DNA of 64,000 nt, taken from Lepraria neglecta (lineage: Eukaryota; Ascomycota; Lecanoromycetes; Lecanorales; Stereocaulaceae). Numbering within the stretch: the stretch's first letter is position 1; each line of letters starts with the position of its first letter. The translations under genes and the position numbers were made by a program. This document shows, one piece after another, positions 1-11,165 of this stretch. Under the pieces are notes generated by a model. It did no database searches. It had not been told where the DNA came from and worked only from the letters and a program-made list of their open reading frames with translations. Where the stretch lies: NCBI GenBank assembly GCA_033220425.1, contig CM065652.1, positions 3,658,001 through 3,722,000 on the forward strand, read 5' to 3'.

Positions 1-948
1 CTGCTAAGGAGCTTGCAAGAGACATCACAGCAACCGCAACTCCTCACCCTGCCCCTAATTCAAACCTCGAAAATGACCCTGATGACACATACCGCTGTGT
101 CGTTCAACTCAACATCAACCTTCAAAATAAGCTCTACACAGACAAGTTCGAGTGGTCGCTGCTCCACCCAGTGGGCACGGCGGAATACTTCGCAAAGCAG
201 ACATGCGCCGATATCGGTCTATCCGGCGAGTGGGTACCTGCCATGGCCCATGCTATCTACGAAGCCGTCTTACGCTTAAAGAAAGAGGCTTGTGAAAACG
301 GTGGTCTGGTCGGGGCAATGAACGGTTACGGTGGGGAAATTGACAATATGGCTGCCAATGGTGCTGAGGCCGGCTGGCGCTTTGACAATGAGCACCTAGC
401 AGACGAGTGGGAGCCTAAGATCGAGCGTCTGTCAAAAGAGGAGATAGAAAAGAGGGAAGGTGATCGGGAACGTCAACTCCGAAGACTGAGAAGAGAGACA
501 GCACGCTTCTCAAGTACGACAAACATGGCAGGCGGCATGCCTACACAGCCGACTGGTTACGATCAAGGGGACGAGACGCCCGCTATGGGCAGAGGTGAGC
601 GAAGTAAGAAGAAGAGACGATTCAGGAGTCTGAGTCCATTGGCACGACAGTCGCCGGATGTGGGTAATACCGGCTATGGGGGAGGGGGTGCCGGTAGTCT
701 TTTGGAATGGGAGAGACCGACGTGGAGGTGTTCGCATTGTCTGGTGTATGGATCTGCAGTGTGGGCTGTTAGAGATGGGCCCAATGGACCGAGGGTGAGT
801 GAAATTGGGTTACGCTGTTTTGGTGCATTCGCTGACATGATTTTAGTCATTATGCAGCAATTGCGGTCTCGCATTTGAGCGCGACAAGCGACTACCACCT
901 TGGGCGAAAAATTTACATTACGCAGACATTCCTGTTGGGAGGGGCTGA
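1..948 (+). CDS. SFH1: SNF5/SMARCB1-family chromatin remodelling subunit with C-terminal GATA finger (5' partial)
   Basis: The reading frame is open from base 3, so the gene starts left of the window. The visible 297 codons begin in the SNF5 domain (YRCVVQLNINLQNK, then FAKQTCADIGL and AMAHAIYEAVL), the fold that anchors SWI/SNF and RSC complexes. An acidic, Arg/Lys-rich linker follows (from about base 410). The end is a zinc finger: CSHC before and CSNCG after a phase-0 intron at 795-846 (GTGAGT...TTTTAG), with 20 residues between the cysteine pairs. Splicing is required; reading through the intron loses the second pair. The last exon ends at the TGA at 946-948. Pairing an SNF5 domain with a GATA-like finger is, as far as I know, usual in filamentous fungi. 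SFH1 rather than SNF5 is the likelier orthologue, but the missing N-terminus leaves this open. Confidence 0.85.
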
Positions 949-1418
949 AGGGACACGTGGCCAGCTTTCGTTTCGGATATCATCAACTTGCATCATGTGG
1001 GATCAGAATTTAGTTCTTGATGTTTCAGCGTTAGAGGAGAGATTTTGTTTTACGACGTGATAATACCATCGACCGCATATGCATGGCGCGGAAAAGGGAC
1101 TTAGGTTGGCCGTCTCAGATCGGGATATACATTAGATCAGGGAAGGCGGCCACATTCATCACATCACATCGGAGAGGTCAAAGACGAAAATGGTTGGATG
1201 TAAGGTAGCTCTTTGATTGAGGACTAAGAGGGCAGCAATAGAGGATTGCATGCAGTAAGAGATACCAGTACAGTCAATGCATTTTCAAATTCATCAATAC
1301 CATCTCGCTTCTTCTTCCTTCCCCTCGTCCACCCATTCACCAGATTTCCTATCCGGGTGCACGGATCGAGAATTCGAGCTGTGTCCTGCACATGCATCCT
1401 CCTCGACGACATGCGCCT
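949..1418. other. Convergent intergenic region
   Basis: Tail-to-tail spacer between the SNF5-type gene and the small unknown gene on the other strand. It should contain both 3' ends. No open frame, RNA gene or repeat that I could support. Confidence 0.6.
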
Positions 1419-2018
1419 TCACACACCTTCGACCTTCACCTTCTTCGCCGTCAACTTCTGCACGTCCACAGGCTCAGACTCGGCTCTCCGCTTCCTCCCC
1501 GCCGCTGCTGTCATCTTGCTATCATTATTCGGAGCCGTCATTTCCTTGTAGACTAGCTGTGCCTTGGTGGCTTCCGTTGCTTGTGCCGCCCCCTTAGCTG
1601 GTGAGCCGAACGTGACGACGTTCTTGCTCCCCATGAGATTAAAGCCTGCTTGGACGGTGATGTTCACGCTCGCATGTCCTTTTTCGGTACTGGCGAGCAC
1701 GCCGCGCACTAGATGCTCGATCTTGGTAGCTTGCTCTTGTGGTGAGGGAGAGGCGAGCTGGATGGTGTTGCAGTGGCCCATTATGCGGGTGGAGGCGTCG
1801 ATTGTGATGGTTTGTTGCGCTTGAGGTTGCTGTGGGCGGGGCGAGATCTGTGTAGCTTTGGGGTGGGCGGAGATGGGCCTGGCGGTGGTAGGAGTGGGTG
1901 CGGGTGCAGCGTTTGGATTTTGGTTTGTGGATAGCAGGGTTTGGAGGAGGGCACGGGCTTGAGCTGCTGTCAGAGTGGGTGGGGTGGTTGTGTTTGGCTG
2001 GGGAACTGGGGCTGCCAT
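1419..2018 (-). CDS. Small hypothetical protein, nuclear-looking
   Basis: Single-exon frame of 199 codons starting at ATG 2018. I do not recognise a named family. The first 70 residues are Pro/Ala/Gln/Thr-rich and probably disordered. Residues about 70-145 look folded (TITIDASTRIMGHCNTIQL, then VNITVQAGFNLMGSKNVV). The C-terminus carries a basic stretch (GRKRRAESEP, then AKKVKVEG) that could act as a nuclear localisation signal. The ordered core beside low-complexity flanks and a clean start support a real gene. It is convergent with the SNF5-type gene, and its start lies about 600 bp from the end of ERB1 on the same strand. Confidence 0.6.
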   Translation of the reverse strand: MAAPVPQPNTTTPPTLTAAQARALLQTLLSTNQNPNAAPAPTPTTARPISAHPKATQISPRPQQPQAQQTITIDASTRIMGHCNTIQLASPSPQEQATKIEHLVRGVLASTEKGHASVNITVQAGFNLMGSKNVVTFGSPAKGAAQATEATKAQLVYKEMTAPNNDSKMTAAAGRKRRAESEPVDVQKLTAKKVKVEGV

Positions 2019-2633
2019 TTTTGATCACCGACGACTTGGTAGAATAAGAGGGTCGAATTGAAGTAGTAGTGATCAGGTAGCACGAAGCAAGAGCTGCTGG
2101 GAGCGGTGTAAAGTAGAAGGCTGTATGTACTCGTGAGAACCAGAGGAGCTCAATGATCAACAGAAGGGCAGTACACAGGAAGGAAGAGAAAACAGGACCA
2201 ACATATGCAAACATTCGAGGAAGAGGCTGGATATTCAGAGTGGGACGGAGAATAGCAACATTCTCAATAGGATTGTGTCAATAGGGCAACCTAGTTGGGC
2301 AAGCGAAGCCTGCAGCCAAACCAGCTTGCTATTGTCCCAATAGGCTATTGATGCCCAATCGCGGAAAAGCAAATCGCGCAAGCACTTTGATTGATTCAAG
2401 CAGGTCTCATCAGCGATTTCAGGGAGTTTAACAATAGGGTGTGTCGTAAACCTTGGTTGTCGTTGTTTGCTATTGTGCCTCGCTTCTATTATTGTGGTCT
2501 CTTTTAGGGTTAGGCTTGGCGCTTTCTCCCCAACCACTCCGCGGGTAGCCAACCACCAGAACCACTCGCACGCTTGCTTCACTTTTCGGGCGGATCGCTA
2601 AGGTCATACTCGGTTTTGGAGATATTCGGAAAG
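2019..2633. other. Intergenic region with clustered CAATA/TATTG motifs
   Basis: Spacer between the 3' end of ERB1 and the start of the small unknown gene, both on the minus strand. Between about 2255 and 2490 the words CAATAG and CTATTG recur at least seven times in both orientations. A 115-codon minus-strand frame (2235-2582) crosses this part but shows no recognisable domain, so it is not called. The region includes the promoter of the gene at 1419-2018. Confidence 0.45.
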
Positions 2634-4934
2634 TTACGTCCATAGCCTGCAAGTCCCATCAGCGCCTGCGCTCACACACCACGGCTCCCGCGGATGCCAA
2701 TCTAGATCCAGCACTCCCAACTCTTTCTTGACCTGGTGACCTCTCAGCACCTTCAACGGCACAATGCTTGCGTTCTCCATCATATCTTCTACTACCTTTC
2801 CATGGAAGATCTGCAGGCTCCCATCGTCGCTTGCATCGGCAAATAGTGGCAAGCCTCCCTGATGGAATTTTACTGCTCTAATCGCCTTCTTATGATATCG
2901 CAAGGTCTTGTACGGTCGAACAGAGAGCTCTAGATCATGCCATAGAAGACGTTTGTCGTAGCTGCCAACAATGAGGTTGTCGCCCCCAGGGTGGACATCG
3001 AAGGAGGAGATCCAGCGCGCACCAGGTTGGATGATTTTAAGCAATTCTTGCTTGGAGAGGTCGTAGCTGCGTATCATGCGTTGAGTCGCGACAAAGAAGA
3101 TGGGCTTGGAAGGATGGAATTGCGCCGATTGCGCAAGACCCTTCAGCTTCCGGAAAGGTAGCTGCGTGAGATGCTTCGAGAGTGTGTGGATGGCAACGGC
3201 GCTGGTCTGGCCCTGTGGAGAGACTGTAGCGAAGTATTCTCCACGACGATGCCAGGAAATGACTTTGACAGTCTTCCGAAGGCCGAATTTGGCTAGCACG
3301 CCGTCTCCTTCGAGACGGCTTCCGGGGCGTACCCACTGAGCCGCTGGCTCCTTTTTTGTGTTGCTCTTCGCGCCATTAGCTGCAAAGCCCCAGCCTGCAT
3401 CAACGATTTCTCGACTCTTAGCTGCAACCTCTTTATTGAGATCTGCAATTCGCGGTGACATTAGGTAGACGTCTTCGCCGGTTGCCGCGGCCAGAACTAT
3501 TGCTTCAGTGCCAGGCCTCCATCGGACGACATTGACAGCTTCTCCTTTCTCTAGTCTCACAGACCAGACTTGATGGCCAGTTGTGAGCTCCCATACTCTG
3601 ACAGTGCCATCATCGCCCCCACTTGCCAGCCAGTGGCCTGATGGAGCTACTGCCAAGCTGCGCACACGGCCTTCGTGCCCCAGAAACTTAGTAGCACACA
3701 TTGTCGGAAATGGCCTTAGCTCCTCAGGACTTGGCAACTTGGGTAGTAGAGACTCCGGATCTATGTTAAGCTTGCTCCTGCGTACTCGTGGTGCCAGGTA
3801 TAGATCGAGACATCTCTCAAATTTCTCCTTGATAAATCTGGCGTAACCCGGGACCTTTCTTAACGAATCATGATTCGTAGGAAGGAATTCCTTATCCCTA
3901 TCTTCCTCATCTGCTTCCTCCCACACCTTCTTCTCATCCTTATCTGGCAGGTACTCTGGCGGCGGATGGTAGCTCTCCTCATATCCAGGCGGAGGAAGCT
4001 TAGGCGCAGGAATATTCGTAGGATTGTCTGGTCTCGGCGCCTCATTTGCCCAGATATCATAGCGTTTAACATCCAGATCTTCCTCTTCCTCCTCCGGTGG
4101 AGGTTTGTAGGGTAATATACGACCTTCACGAATAGCTCGTACAATCTTCATAACCCTCTTAGTTTCATGCTTCGAAGGCACAAATCTTCTCTTCGGCTCA
4201 GGCGCAGCGCTGAGTGGCATCGTCTCCGTCTTGCTTGTGAAGTATTCGACCATATCAGGGTATGGATCGTAGCCTTCTTCCGGCACCTCGTTCATCTGTA
4301 TCCTCTTCAAGACTTCCAGCTCTTGCTGGCTCAGCTCTAATGGCTTGCCAGTCGCCGGATCTGTAAGCCCAGTCCATCCTTTGGGAACCTCGATGCTGTC
4401 TAGCAAAGCATCGAGAGCCTCTCCTTTTGCGGGTCGAGGTATTTTCTTGCCATTGATATCGTAGCCAATGTGGGGGTAAGAATCGTAGAAAGAGAGAGGG
4501 ATGTTGCCAATAGTGTTGGTTGTTGCAGGAGCATCGGAGTCGTCGGAGTCGTATACAGGGTCGATCTCGTTGTAGACATAGCGTAGATTACCATTCGCAT
4601 CTTTAGTGATATGATAATTGGCACCTGGTCCCTCTCCGTTAAGCTCTTCCTCTGGAGTTGGTTCTCTTGAGAACCCATTCTCTTTTACCAGCTCCCGGAC
4701 ATCATCTTCGCCATCAGACGGCACTTCATCGCTGTCGAGCTCCTCTCCAGATTCCTCTTCATCCTCTAGTAAATCACTGCTGTCGCCATCTATCTCGTCC
4801 CCGCTCTGGACCTGAATGCCATTGAGTAGTGCAACCTCGAAGTCGTCCCCACCGTCGCTCAAAGCCACTTCCTCGGACTCAGGCGAGTCTCTTGTAACTG
4901 CCTTGCGCTTTTTCGAGGCAGATTCGGGTGCCAT
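2634..4934 (-). CDS. ERB1: Ribosome biogenesis protein ERB1 (BOP1)
   Basis: Intronless gene of 766 codons. ERB1 is the central member of the PeBoW complex (Nop7-Erb1-Ytm1) that processes 27S pre-rRNA and builds the 60S subunit in the nucleolus. Layout: an acidic N-terminus (residues about 20-100) with a KKRK cluster; a BOP1NT domain at about 145-405 containing [24 protein letters not shown] and the [20 protein letters not shown] helix; then a seven-bladed WD40 propeller from about 415 ([27 protein letters not shown]) to the end, which finishes DGTCRLWT as in other fungal ERB1 proteins. Length and ends match the family, and I see no damage. MAK21 and SAS10, also ribosome-assembly factors, lie in the same window. 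Confidence 0.97.
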   Translation of the reverse strand: MAPESASKKRKAVTRDSPESEEVALSDGGDDFEVALLNGIQVQSGDEIDGDSSDLLEDEEESGEELDSDEVPSDGEDDVRELVKENGFSREPTPEEELNGEGPGANYHITKDANGNLRYVYNEIDPVYDSDDSDAPATTNTIGNIPLSFYDSYPHIGYDINGKKIPRPAKGEALDALLDSIEVPKGWTGLTDPATGKPLELSQQELEVLKRIQMNEVPEEGYDPYPDMVEYFTSKTETMPLSAAPEPKRRFVPSKHETKRVMKIVRAIREGRILPYKPPPEEEEEDLDVKRYDIWANEAPRPDNPTNIPAPKLPPPGYEESYHPPPEYLPDKDEKKVWEEADEEDRDKEFLPTNHDSLRKVPGYARFIKEKFERCLDLYLAPRVRRSKLNIDPESLLPKLPSPEELRPFPTMCATKFLGHEGRVRSLAVAPSGHWLASGGDDGTVRVWELTTGHQVWSVRLEKGEAVNVVRWRPGTEAIVLAAATGEDVYLMSPRIADLNKEVAAKSREIVDAGWGFAANGAKSNTKKEPAAQWVRPGSRLEGDGVLAKFGLRKTVKVISWHRRGEYFATVSPQGQTSAVAIHTLSKHLTQLPFRKLKGLAQSAQFHPSKPIFFVATQRMIRSYDLSKQELLKIIQPGARWISSFDVHPGGDNLIVGSYDKRLLWHDLELSVRPYKTLRYHKKAIRAVKFHQGGLPLFADASDDGSLQIFHGKVVEDMMENASIVPLKVLRGHQVKKELGVLDLDWHPREPWCVSAGADGTCRLWT

Positions 4935-5300
4935 TGCGCAGTGTTTTGGCGAGGTTAGACTTTGAATTTTCGATGTTTGTGGGTGGAAAATAAGTCTGAT
5001 AGGGCTGATGCAGATCCCGCAGAAACGGCGGGATTGATACGGAGGAAGTGCTTCAACACCAGCTCAACCAGGCAAGCCGCCAGGATATGGTGATCGAAGC
5101 TACAGAGACTAATGGATTTGTAAAAAGGGAGGCTCATGAATAGAAGTCTTTCGTTTTCATCCCCTGCTCGTCAATCCGTATCTACAAATATAGACACATC
5201 ATCTGTACCTAGTGCGCCATCGCTTTCCATTATTCAAACAATATCCTGTTCCAACCTAGTATGAAGACGCCAATGGACATCAGAAGGTATGTGTTCATGC
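4935..5300. other. ERB1 upstream region
   Basis: Spacer upstream of ERB1 and downstream of the DUF3405 gene, both on the minus strand. It must hold the ERB1 promoter. No other gene seen. Confidence 0.6.
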
Positions 5301-7802
5301 TCAACCACTCCTTTCCCAGTCCAGTTCCGCATCTGCAGCCGCATCCGTTTTCTCCAGCTCCGCCTCTTCTATCGTCTTTCCGCCTTCAACCACCATGTTC
5401 ACTCCCTTCACCGGATGCAATAGCATCCCAGGTAGGCACATCCGGCCTTCTCCTGCCAGCTCTTCTTGTTCACCTCCATCATTGTCAACTTTGTATCCAA
5501 GCCACCTTCGCCAGAGGTTTGGTGAGAAGCCTGCATCATAGAACCAAGTGGTTCCTTTGAAGTTGTGTTCTCGACCTCCATACACGCTCGTCCTTGCACC
5601 ACCTGATGCACCATTCCTTCCACCGTTCATCACGCCTGCCAGATAAGATGCTGGCCACCTGCGATCAACGAACACTGGGTGAGGCGCATACACTGCCTTG
5701 AGGCCATGGTGCAGAGCAATGGATGCTGGCCAGGATTCTGTAAACATGTGGTGTTGCTTGAGCACTGTCTCGCGATGCATAGCCTGCAGCAGTCGACGGG
5801 AAAGCCTCGATGAGGTGCCAATGGTTGCTCTCCGTGGTGGAAGACCTTCCGTGGTGTTGTAGCCAGTCACATCTTCGACGTAGAACCAGGTTGTGCCCTC
5901 GGGGTCGAAGAGGGGACTGAAACTTATAAAGTCGGCTTCTTCGCCAACGCCCCAGGTATATTTGTCTTTCTCGTAAGTGGTAGGAGGGACAGGGTCGCCT
6001 TGCCCTGTCAGCATGTCGGCAGGACCATCAGGTCCCCATACAGTCTTATCACTTTTGCCCTGCGAGAATCCTGGGACCTCTGCAGTGCCGCCCTTCAATC
6101 CAGACCAGATGTTATTTGGGTCATTTGTACCCAGATCTGTTTGTACTCGAACCATCTGCTTAAAGTCTTCCCAGCTGCCATGAACAGAAGGAACATAGAA
6201 TCGACCATTTCGTTCCCAGAGGCCCTTCCGAGGCTGCTCTCTTGTCCACCGGCGAACCCTGTCAAATAAATGGTACCATTGACCAGTATAGCGAACGTCC
6301 ATTTCCCAATTCCAGATGTACTCATATTCCGGATGTCGATGGGAGAAGTATTGCAGAGCCATATACTGCGCTCGATAAACTCCATGCACAGGAAGCTCAC
6401 GGAAAAAGCTTTCTTGAAGGCCGCCGTATATGAGGCTCATTTGTCTTTCGCTCCACAAGACACCCATTCCTCGGAACTCTTCAGGAAGAGAATTCTCGAG
6501 TACCCGGTCATAGATCTTTCTGTCGGCCCATATTGGGACGTTGTCGTCCTTGACGTGTACCAGAAAATGAATTGTGTATTCCCCGCCAGACAACAGCGAG
6601 AGTTCGGCGATCATTGATCGTAAATAGATGATATCTTCCATACTGTATTGATGGTCCCACCAGGTGCGGATCACAATTGCTGTCTGAGGGAGCAAAGTCA
6701 CCATTTGGGTTGGCTTGGCGGAATCTTCACTTGCTGTGTGGTTGACCAGTGCTGTAGAGTTGTCTCTCTCGATGGCAGACGTCCTGGGCATATTCTGAAT
6801 ACCACTGACATCCATGTCTAGGAAGTAATCTCCCTGGACCGTGGTTTCATTGGCCACAGAATCGAACCTCATCCTGTTCTTGAAAGCGCAGGCGTGTTGC
6901 GCCTCCGCCCATTTGACCTTAGTATAGTCCACCTCCTGAGGATTATCCTTCCCTTTCCACATGTTATCTGCTCCTTCTCTTTCACCATTCATTCCCGCTC
7001 CTGAACCACCTTTCTTGACACTGTAGCCGTATCCATAGGGTCCAAGCCTTCCAAACCTCTCAAAGCATATGTCATTGCGCACACCAAGAACGTCGTGTGA
7101 TCCCATTACAGCATCAGGCTGGCCTTGCGGTATTCCTGTGTAAGAGTGGACAAGTGGTATCCGCACACGATCTTTGAGGTCCAGAAAGCATTCGTACTTT
7201 TCCGCATGCTTCGATGTATAGGCCGAAGATTTGTAGTTTGGGTATGGGTCGAAAGGGCTGCTTTTCGGAAATGGCTTCTCCGTTCGTGCCGTAACTGAGG
7301 CGTTTGACGGAGCTGAAGGTGGATCCTGGTCGCCTGGGTACTCTGGTATGTTCTGATCTCTAGGTACCAAAGACCTCATACCTCCGAAGTATCTCTTCAG
7401 GAAAGGGAAATCTTCCCACAGTGGTGGCTTTGGCGGTTGCTTGTCCACTACACCAATCTCCAATTGCCTTGACGAATTCCAACTAGCTCGTACCAAGCTC
7501 AGTATGAATATCAACAACGTCGTGAATAGAGCTAAGCAAAGGTATCTGATTGCCCGTCTACTCGGCGGTCTGTAGAACTCGTTTCGCTTCTTTTGTCTCG
7601 ATGATGACTTGCGCAACATCGGCTGATGGGATCCAGAGGTTTCGCGGGAGGACTTTGGGTATGATGAGGGCATAATTGTGCATTCATATTCGATCGAAGA
7701 GTCACTCCTTTCGTATTCATACTTCTCGAGGTCTGGAGAGTTTCCCACATCGTAGCGGTCGTCCTCGTCAAAGGCGGGGTCCTGACGATATAGTTTGCCC
7801 AT
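5301..7802 (-). CDS. DUF3405 type II membrane protein, putative glycosyltransferase-like
   Basis: Single-exon gene of 833 codons with ATG at 7802. A Ser-rich cytoplasmic tail of about 85 residues ends in basic residues (PPSRRAIRY), followed by one hydrophobic segment (about 86-107, LCLALFTTLLIFILSLV). The rest should be lumenal, the topology of Golgi glycosyltransferases. The DUF3405 core spans about 360-740: TAIVIRTWWDHQY, LRSMIAELSLLSGGEYTIHFLVH, EYEYIWNWEMDVRYTGQWYHL and SWPASIALHHGLKAVYAPHPV. The WNWEMDVR segment resembles the acidic metal/sugar-nucleotide site of GT-A enzymes, but the family has no proven reaction that I can cite. It is slightly longer than most relatives because of the N-terminal tail. 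No introns or damage seen. Confidence 0.88.
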   Translation of the reverse strand: MGKLYRQDPAFDEDDRYDVGNSPDLEKYEYERSDSSIEYECTIMPSSYPKSSRETSGSHQPMLRKSSSRQKKRNEFYRPPSRRAIRYLCLALFTTLLIFILSLVRASWNSSRQLEIGVVDKQPPKPPLWEDFPFLKRYFGGMRSLVPRDQNIPEYPGDQDPPSAPSNASVTARTEKPFPKSSPFDPYPNYKSSAYTSKHAEKYECFLDLKDRVRIPLVHSYTGIPQGQPDAVMGSHDVLGVRNDICFERFGRLGPYGYGYSVKKGGSGAGMNGEREGADNMWKGKDNPQEVDYTKVKWAEAQHACAFKNRMRFDSVANETTVQGDYFLDMDVSGIQNMPRTSAIERDNSTALVNHTASEDSAKPTQMVTLLPQTAIVIRTWWDHQYSMEDIIYLRSMIAELSLLSGGEYTIHFLVHVKDDNVPIWADRKIYDRVLENSLPEEFRGMGVLWSERQMSLIYGGLQESFFRELPVHGVYRAQYMALQYFSHRHPEYEYIWNWEMDVRYTGQWYHLFDRVRRWTREQPRKGLWERNGRFYVPSVHGSWEDFKQMVRVQTDLGTNDPNNIWSGLKGGTAEVPGFSQGKSDKTVWGPDGPADMLTGQGDPVPPTTYEKDKYTWGVGEEADFISFSPLFDPEGTTWFYVEDVTGYNTTEGLPPRRATIGTSSRLSRRLLQAMHRETVLKQHHMFTESWPASIALHHGLKAVYAPHPVFVDRRWPASYLAGVMNGGRNGASGGARTSVYGGREHNFKGTTWFYDAGFSPNLWRRWLGYKVDNDGGEQEELAGEGRMCLPGMLLHPVKGVNMVVEGGKTIEEAELEKTDAAADAELDWERSG

Positions 7803-9494
7803 GACTAACTCTTTCTCCCATCCACGGCGATTAATTCAGCTTTCAAACTACTCTCATAACAATTAACGCTGGAGTCTTGATTAAGATGCATTTGAGGATG
7901 CATAGCGCTCACGGCCTTTTTCTTCGCGTTTCTGTTTACTGATTGTTGGCTAGGTGATTATCCCCACGCGACTCCGCTTGGCATGGCGCTTACAGTTTGC
8001 CTTTCTACATGTTGCCAGATTCTCTCCCCACCCTCTTTTCTATCATCTCAAGCGCATATGTCGCGGATGAGATGGAGCGGCGTCCGAACTATGCGGACAG
8101 AACTGATTCCCGATAGGGATTCGTGCAACCGATAATCCTGGAAACTTCTCCTCGAACGAGGCTTGAGGAAGGCTCGGCGCATTCATTACAGTGGTTATCG
8201 AGCGTCTACTTGTTTGCACATCGAAGTTCGTGCGTCCGAGCTCTGCATATACGAAGTTAACATGTTCTGTATGGGCCTGATCGGCGTTTCCGGAGGTCAT
8301 TTGCCCCTGGCCTTTGGGTACTCTACTACTCTTGGAAATTCAGCCATGATTGAAGACCAGTACATCTCAGAGCGATGTTAAGTCAACTCTACATGATTGC
8401 TTCGTCTCTTGATACATTTGCCACGCACTGGCCCCAAACATGATGCCAAAGACCAGAAGCCGGAGATGCCCGGACTGCTGGCTCTTCGCCCATCGGGGCG
8501 CAGCTCCGACGTCCTTCCCTACTGCTGCTTGTGCAAGCCACCGGGAAACTTGACCCACAAAGCGACCACTAGCAATGGCCTGACCAGCTGATCCGCACTA
8601 AGAATATTCGGCTAGAATTCCACAGAGAGATATGTACCAGTCTGACCTCACTCCTTGAACATCAAAGGATTGTTTTGGATCCTTTCATGGCAGTCAATTC
8701 AGCATTCAATGGAATATCTCTCTGTCGCGAGCTCCTGCAAGCAGAAAGAGATTGCAAAAAAAGCGTCTGTAATGCGTTTGCAGATTATTTTCGGTTAAGA
8801 TTTCCGGCACAGTTGCATCTATACTGCATTTGATCTAAATAATGCGGTGCATTTACAGAACCTCGTCTACGGTGAATTATCAGCTGCAGTCGTATTAAGT
8901 GGGGCATGCCTGCTCTGTCTTGACGGAACGTCTCCCGTAATCCCTTGCTAGGGGCTTTTACGTCACATGTCACGATCCCCATATTTGCCCTCTCACATCG
9001 CTTCACCCTCTTCCACCCTCCGACAACAATCAATGGTTCTGTGTCTGTGTAGACCATCTATGACAAGCATTGCAGCTACTACTGCTCGCCGTTAGGAATC
9101 TTCATCACCAAGGTTTGCCTCTGTCTCAGGTGGGAAGTTGCGTTGCTGGTTACAGATTAGTTTGTTTTTCCTCCTACACCTCTGATCTAGAGTCACCTCA
9201 ACAAAAGAATTCGACGTTTTGTAGCCAGGCGTGCTGGAGCCACATTGACACCGAATCTCAAACAAGGCAATATAAGCTAGTGCATGGCCCGCCTGACTGT
9301 CAACAAGCTCAGCTTGACAGAGGTATATCCCTTCAAACATTGAGCTTTGCCTGTTTAATGTACAAACAAACACAGAAAGTACTCTGGAGCAAGCTAAGAG
9401 CGGCCCATCCCCCCCATAAAGCTCCAATCAACATTGATTAATATTGATACCTCAGGTACCAAAACTATCTCCATCCTGTTAGGTATTGCTCACC
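7803..9494. other. Long divergent intergenic region
   Basis: 1.7 kb between the divergent DUF3405 and luciferase-domain genes. Short frames exist, for example minus 8367-8558, which encodes a possible hydrophobic stretch (LRLLVFGIMFGASAW), but none has a convincing start, composition or domain. I see no RNA gene, transposon or tandem repeat. Confidence 0.5.
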
Positions 9495-10527
9495 ATGGCA
9501 GCCTTTCTTGACCTCGAAACGAGCAATTTCAGCAACCTCCTTACAACCCCGGCTTCCAAGCTTAGCCATCTCTTCTACCCGACTATCTTGATCTCCATAC
9601 TCCTTCCCGCCTACCGCTTCATCCTCAAAGACTACCATGCCTTCCTGGCCCTAGGACCAGGTGGTACCCCAAGTACCTTCGCCGGGTACCTCCGTGTCAC
9701 GTATCTGCGTCTTTTCACCATCAGAGATCCGTTTCAGCCTCCATCTCTAGCTCTATCTACTTGCCCACAAGGAAGCTATTTGAGTCGTCTACCACAGCGC
9801 TCAGGTCCCCGTCCTGTGACAGCTGGAATAGCCCCACACCGCCAATTGGACCAGAAATGCTCGCCGGCTCTCCATCACGCGCTTCGAAAGGCTTTTCACA
9901 ATCTAGCAGCTGAGTACCCATCCCTAATACGAAAAGGAAACTCTTGCTTTGAAAAGCATGGCCTGGCTCTTTTCTTATCTGCTTGTGCCCAGTCTGCTCC
10001 CCCCGATACGGCAGCGCATCCAACGCCTAGCCATCTGAACCCCACCTGCCAGGATACCGGGGAGATCTGCCATCTACATGCTTCGGTAAGCTGATGCATT
10101 CCAAACTTCACTGCCATCAGGGCATTATCCTTTGTCACTGCCTTGCATATATACCACACCTGCAAGACGCATCCTTATTTCAAGACTAGTACCATGTACC
10201 CCATTGAGCACTGTTTCTTCATATACGTCTCAGATCGTTCACTCTCAGCATTCCGGAAAGAAAGTGCCACTAACATTTTCATTTCTCATTAATTAGGACT
10301 CCAGTATGCACATGACTCTCCACCCTATAGACGCAGCACTCGTCATTGCGTCTGGGTGGGGCGAGAGACATCCGCTAGCCGGCTGCTCAATTCACGGTAA
10401 ACGCCTTTTACCTTCAGGATTCGTGATTGTATATGCGCCGCGGGAGGAGAGCGAGATCACGACTGTGATGGAGATCGTCAACGCAGCAGGCTGGTGGGTC
10501 GGAGGTGTGGATCTGGGGAAGGCTTAG
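9495..10527 (+). CDS. Luciferase-domain (DUF5519-like) fungal protein
   Basis: Two exons, 9495-10085 and 10297-10527, joined by a phase-0 intron (GTAAGC...AATTAG). The start is the CACCATGG at 9495. Splicing joins GEICHLHAS to DSSMHMTLHP and gives 273 codons. Residues 25-45 form a hydrophobic segment (LSHLFYPTILISILLPAYRF). Next come the family's conserved blocks: KDYHAFLALGPGGTPSTFAG, RDPFQPP, GPRPVTAGIAPHRQ, CFEKHG, then GWGERHPLAG, SGFVIVYAPR and AAGWWVGGVDLG at the C-terminus. These match the fungal 'luciferase domain-containing protein' family, which takes its name from a remote resemblance and is not known to emit light. Function is unknown; the paired His/Glu blocks could bind a metal. 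Confidence 0.85.
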
Positions 10528-11165
10528 GGGCTGTAAGGGGAAGGTTGGAAGTCAGCGGAATGGCTCATTGGCCAGCAGTGGTGGAAGGGATTCAGATTGA
10601 AAAGTGTGCATTAATGTGGTATCGGGTGCGCCGGGGTGGCTCGGGGTGGGAATTACAAAGGGCTTCTTCTCTTATGGCTTAGTGATGATTTTCCTTGCTT
10701 ATGGCATTCCTTTCGATACACATTACACCGAGCGACTGCTTGAGCGGAACTAGCGTTTTGATACACATACAAAAGTCATAGCGGACGGGTTTCTCGATAA
10801 TGGTAATAATTCAGATGAATCAAATTCTCAAGGTTCTAAGCTTCCAGGAAAGATTTGGATGTTAATCACTTGGCTTTATGACAAGTTTTGTAGGATGTAT
10901 TAGGACATGTTGACGAGAGGTATGATCTTTCTCAATTATTCCGCGTAGCTAGACATTTGTCTGCTCCTTTTTCATTTCACCATTATAAACATTAAAACTT
11001 ATGGGGGTTATGCATGTCGTTGAAGACGAACGCCTCCGCAATGCAACAATTCAGGTCCAACCCATATGTATAGGGGGTGCTTTTTCTTTTCCTATTCCAC
11101 TTTTGTTGTCCATCCATGCGCGAGGTGTTGAGACCTCTATCCAAGAACCGAAGATCCTTTTTCAA
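10528..11165. other. Convergent intergenic region
   Basis: AT-rich tail-to-tail spacer between the luciferase-domain gene and the ethanolamine kinase gene. No supportable feature. Confidence 0.55.

Noticed and set aside
2235-2582. 115-codon minus-strand frame next to ERB1
   Set aside because: No recognised family, composition driven by the CAATA/TATTG words, and no good initiation context.
8367-8558. Minus-strand 63-codon frame with a hydrophobic stretch
   Set aside because: No conserved motif and no supporting promoter or intron; cannot be told from chance.
9070-9441. 123-codon plus-strand frame before the luciferase-domain gene
   Set aside because: Starts at TTG, Cys/Gln/Ser-rich without domain, and overlaps an equally long frame on the other strand.
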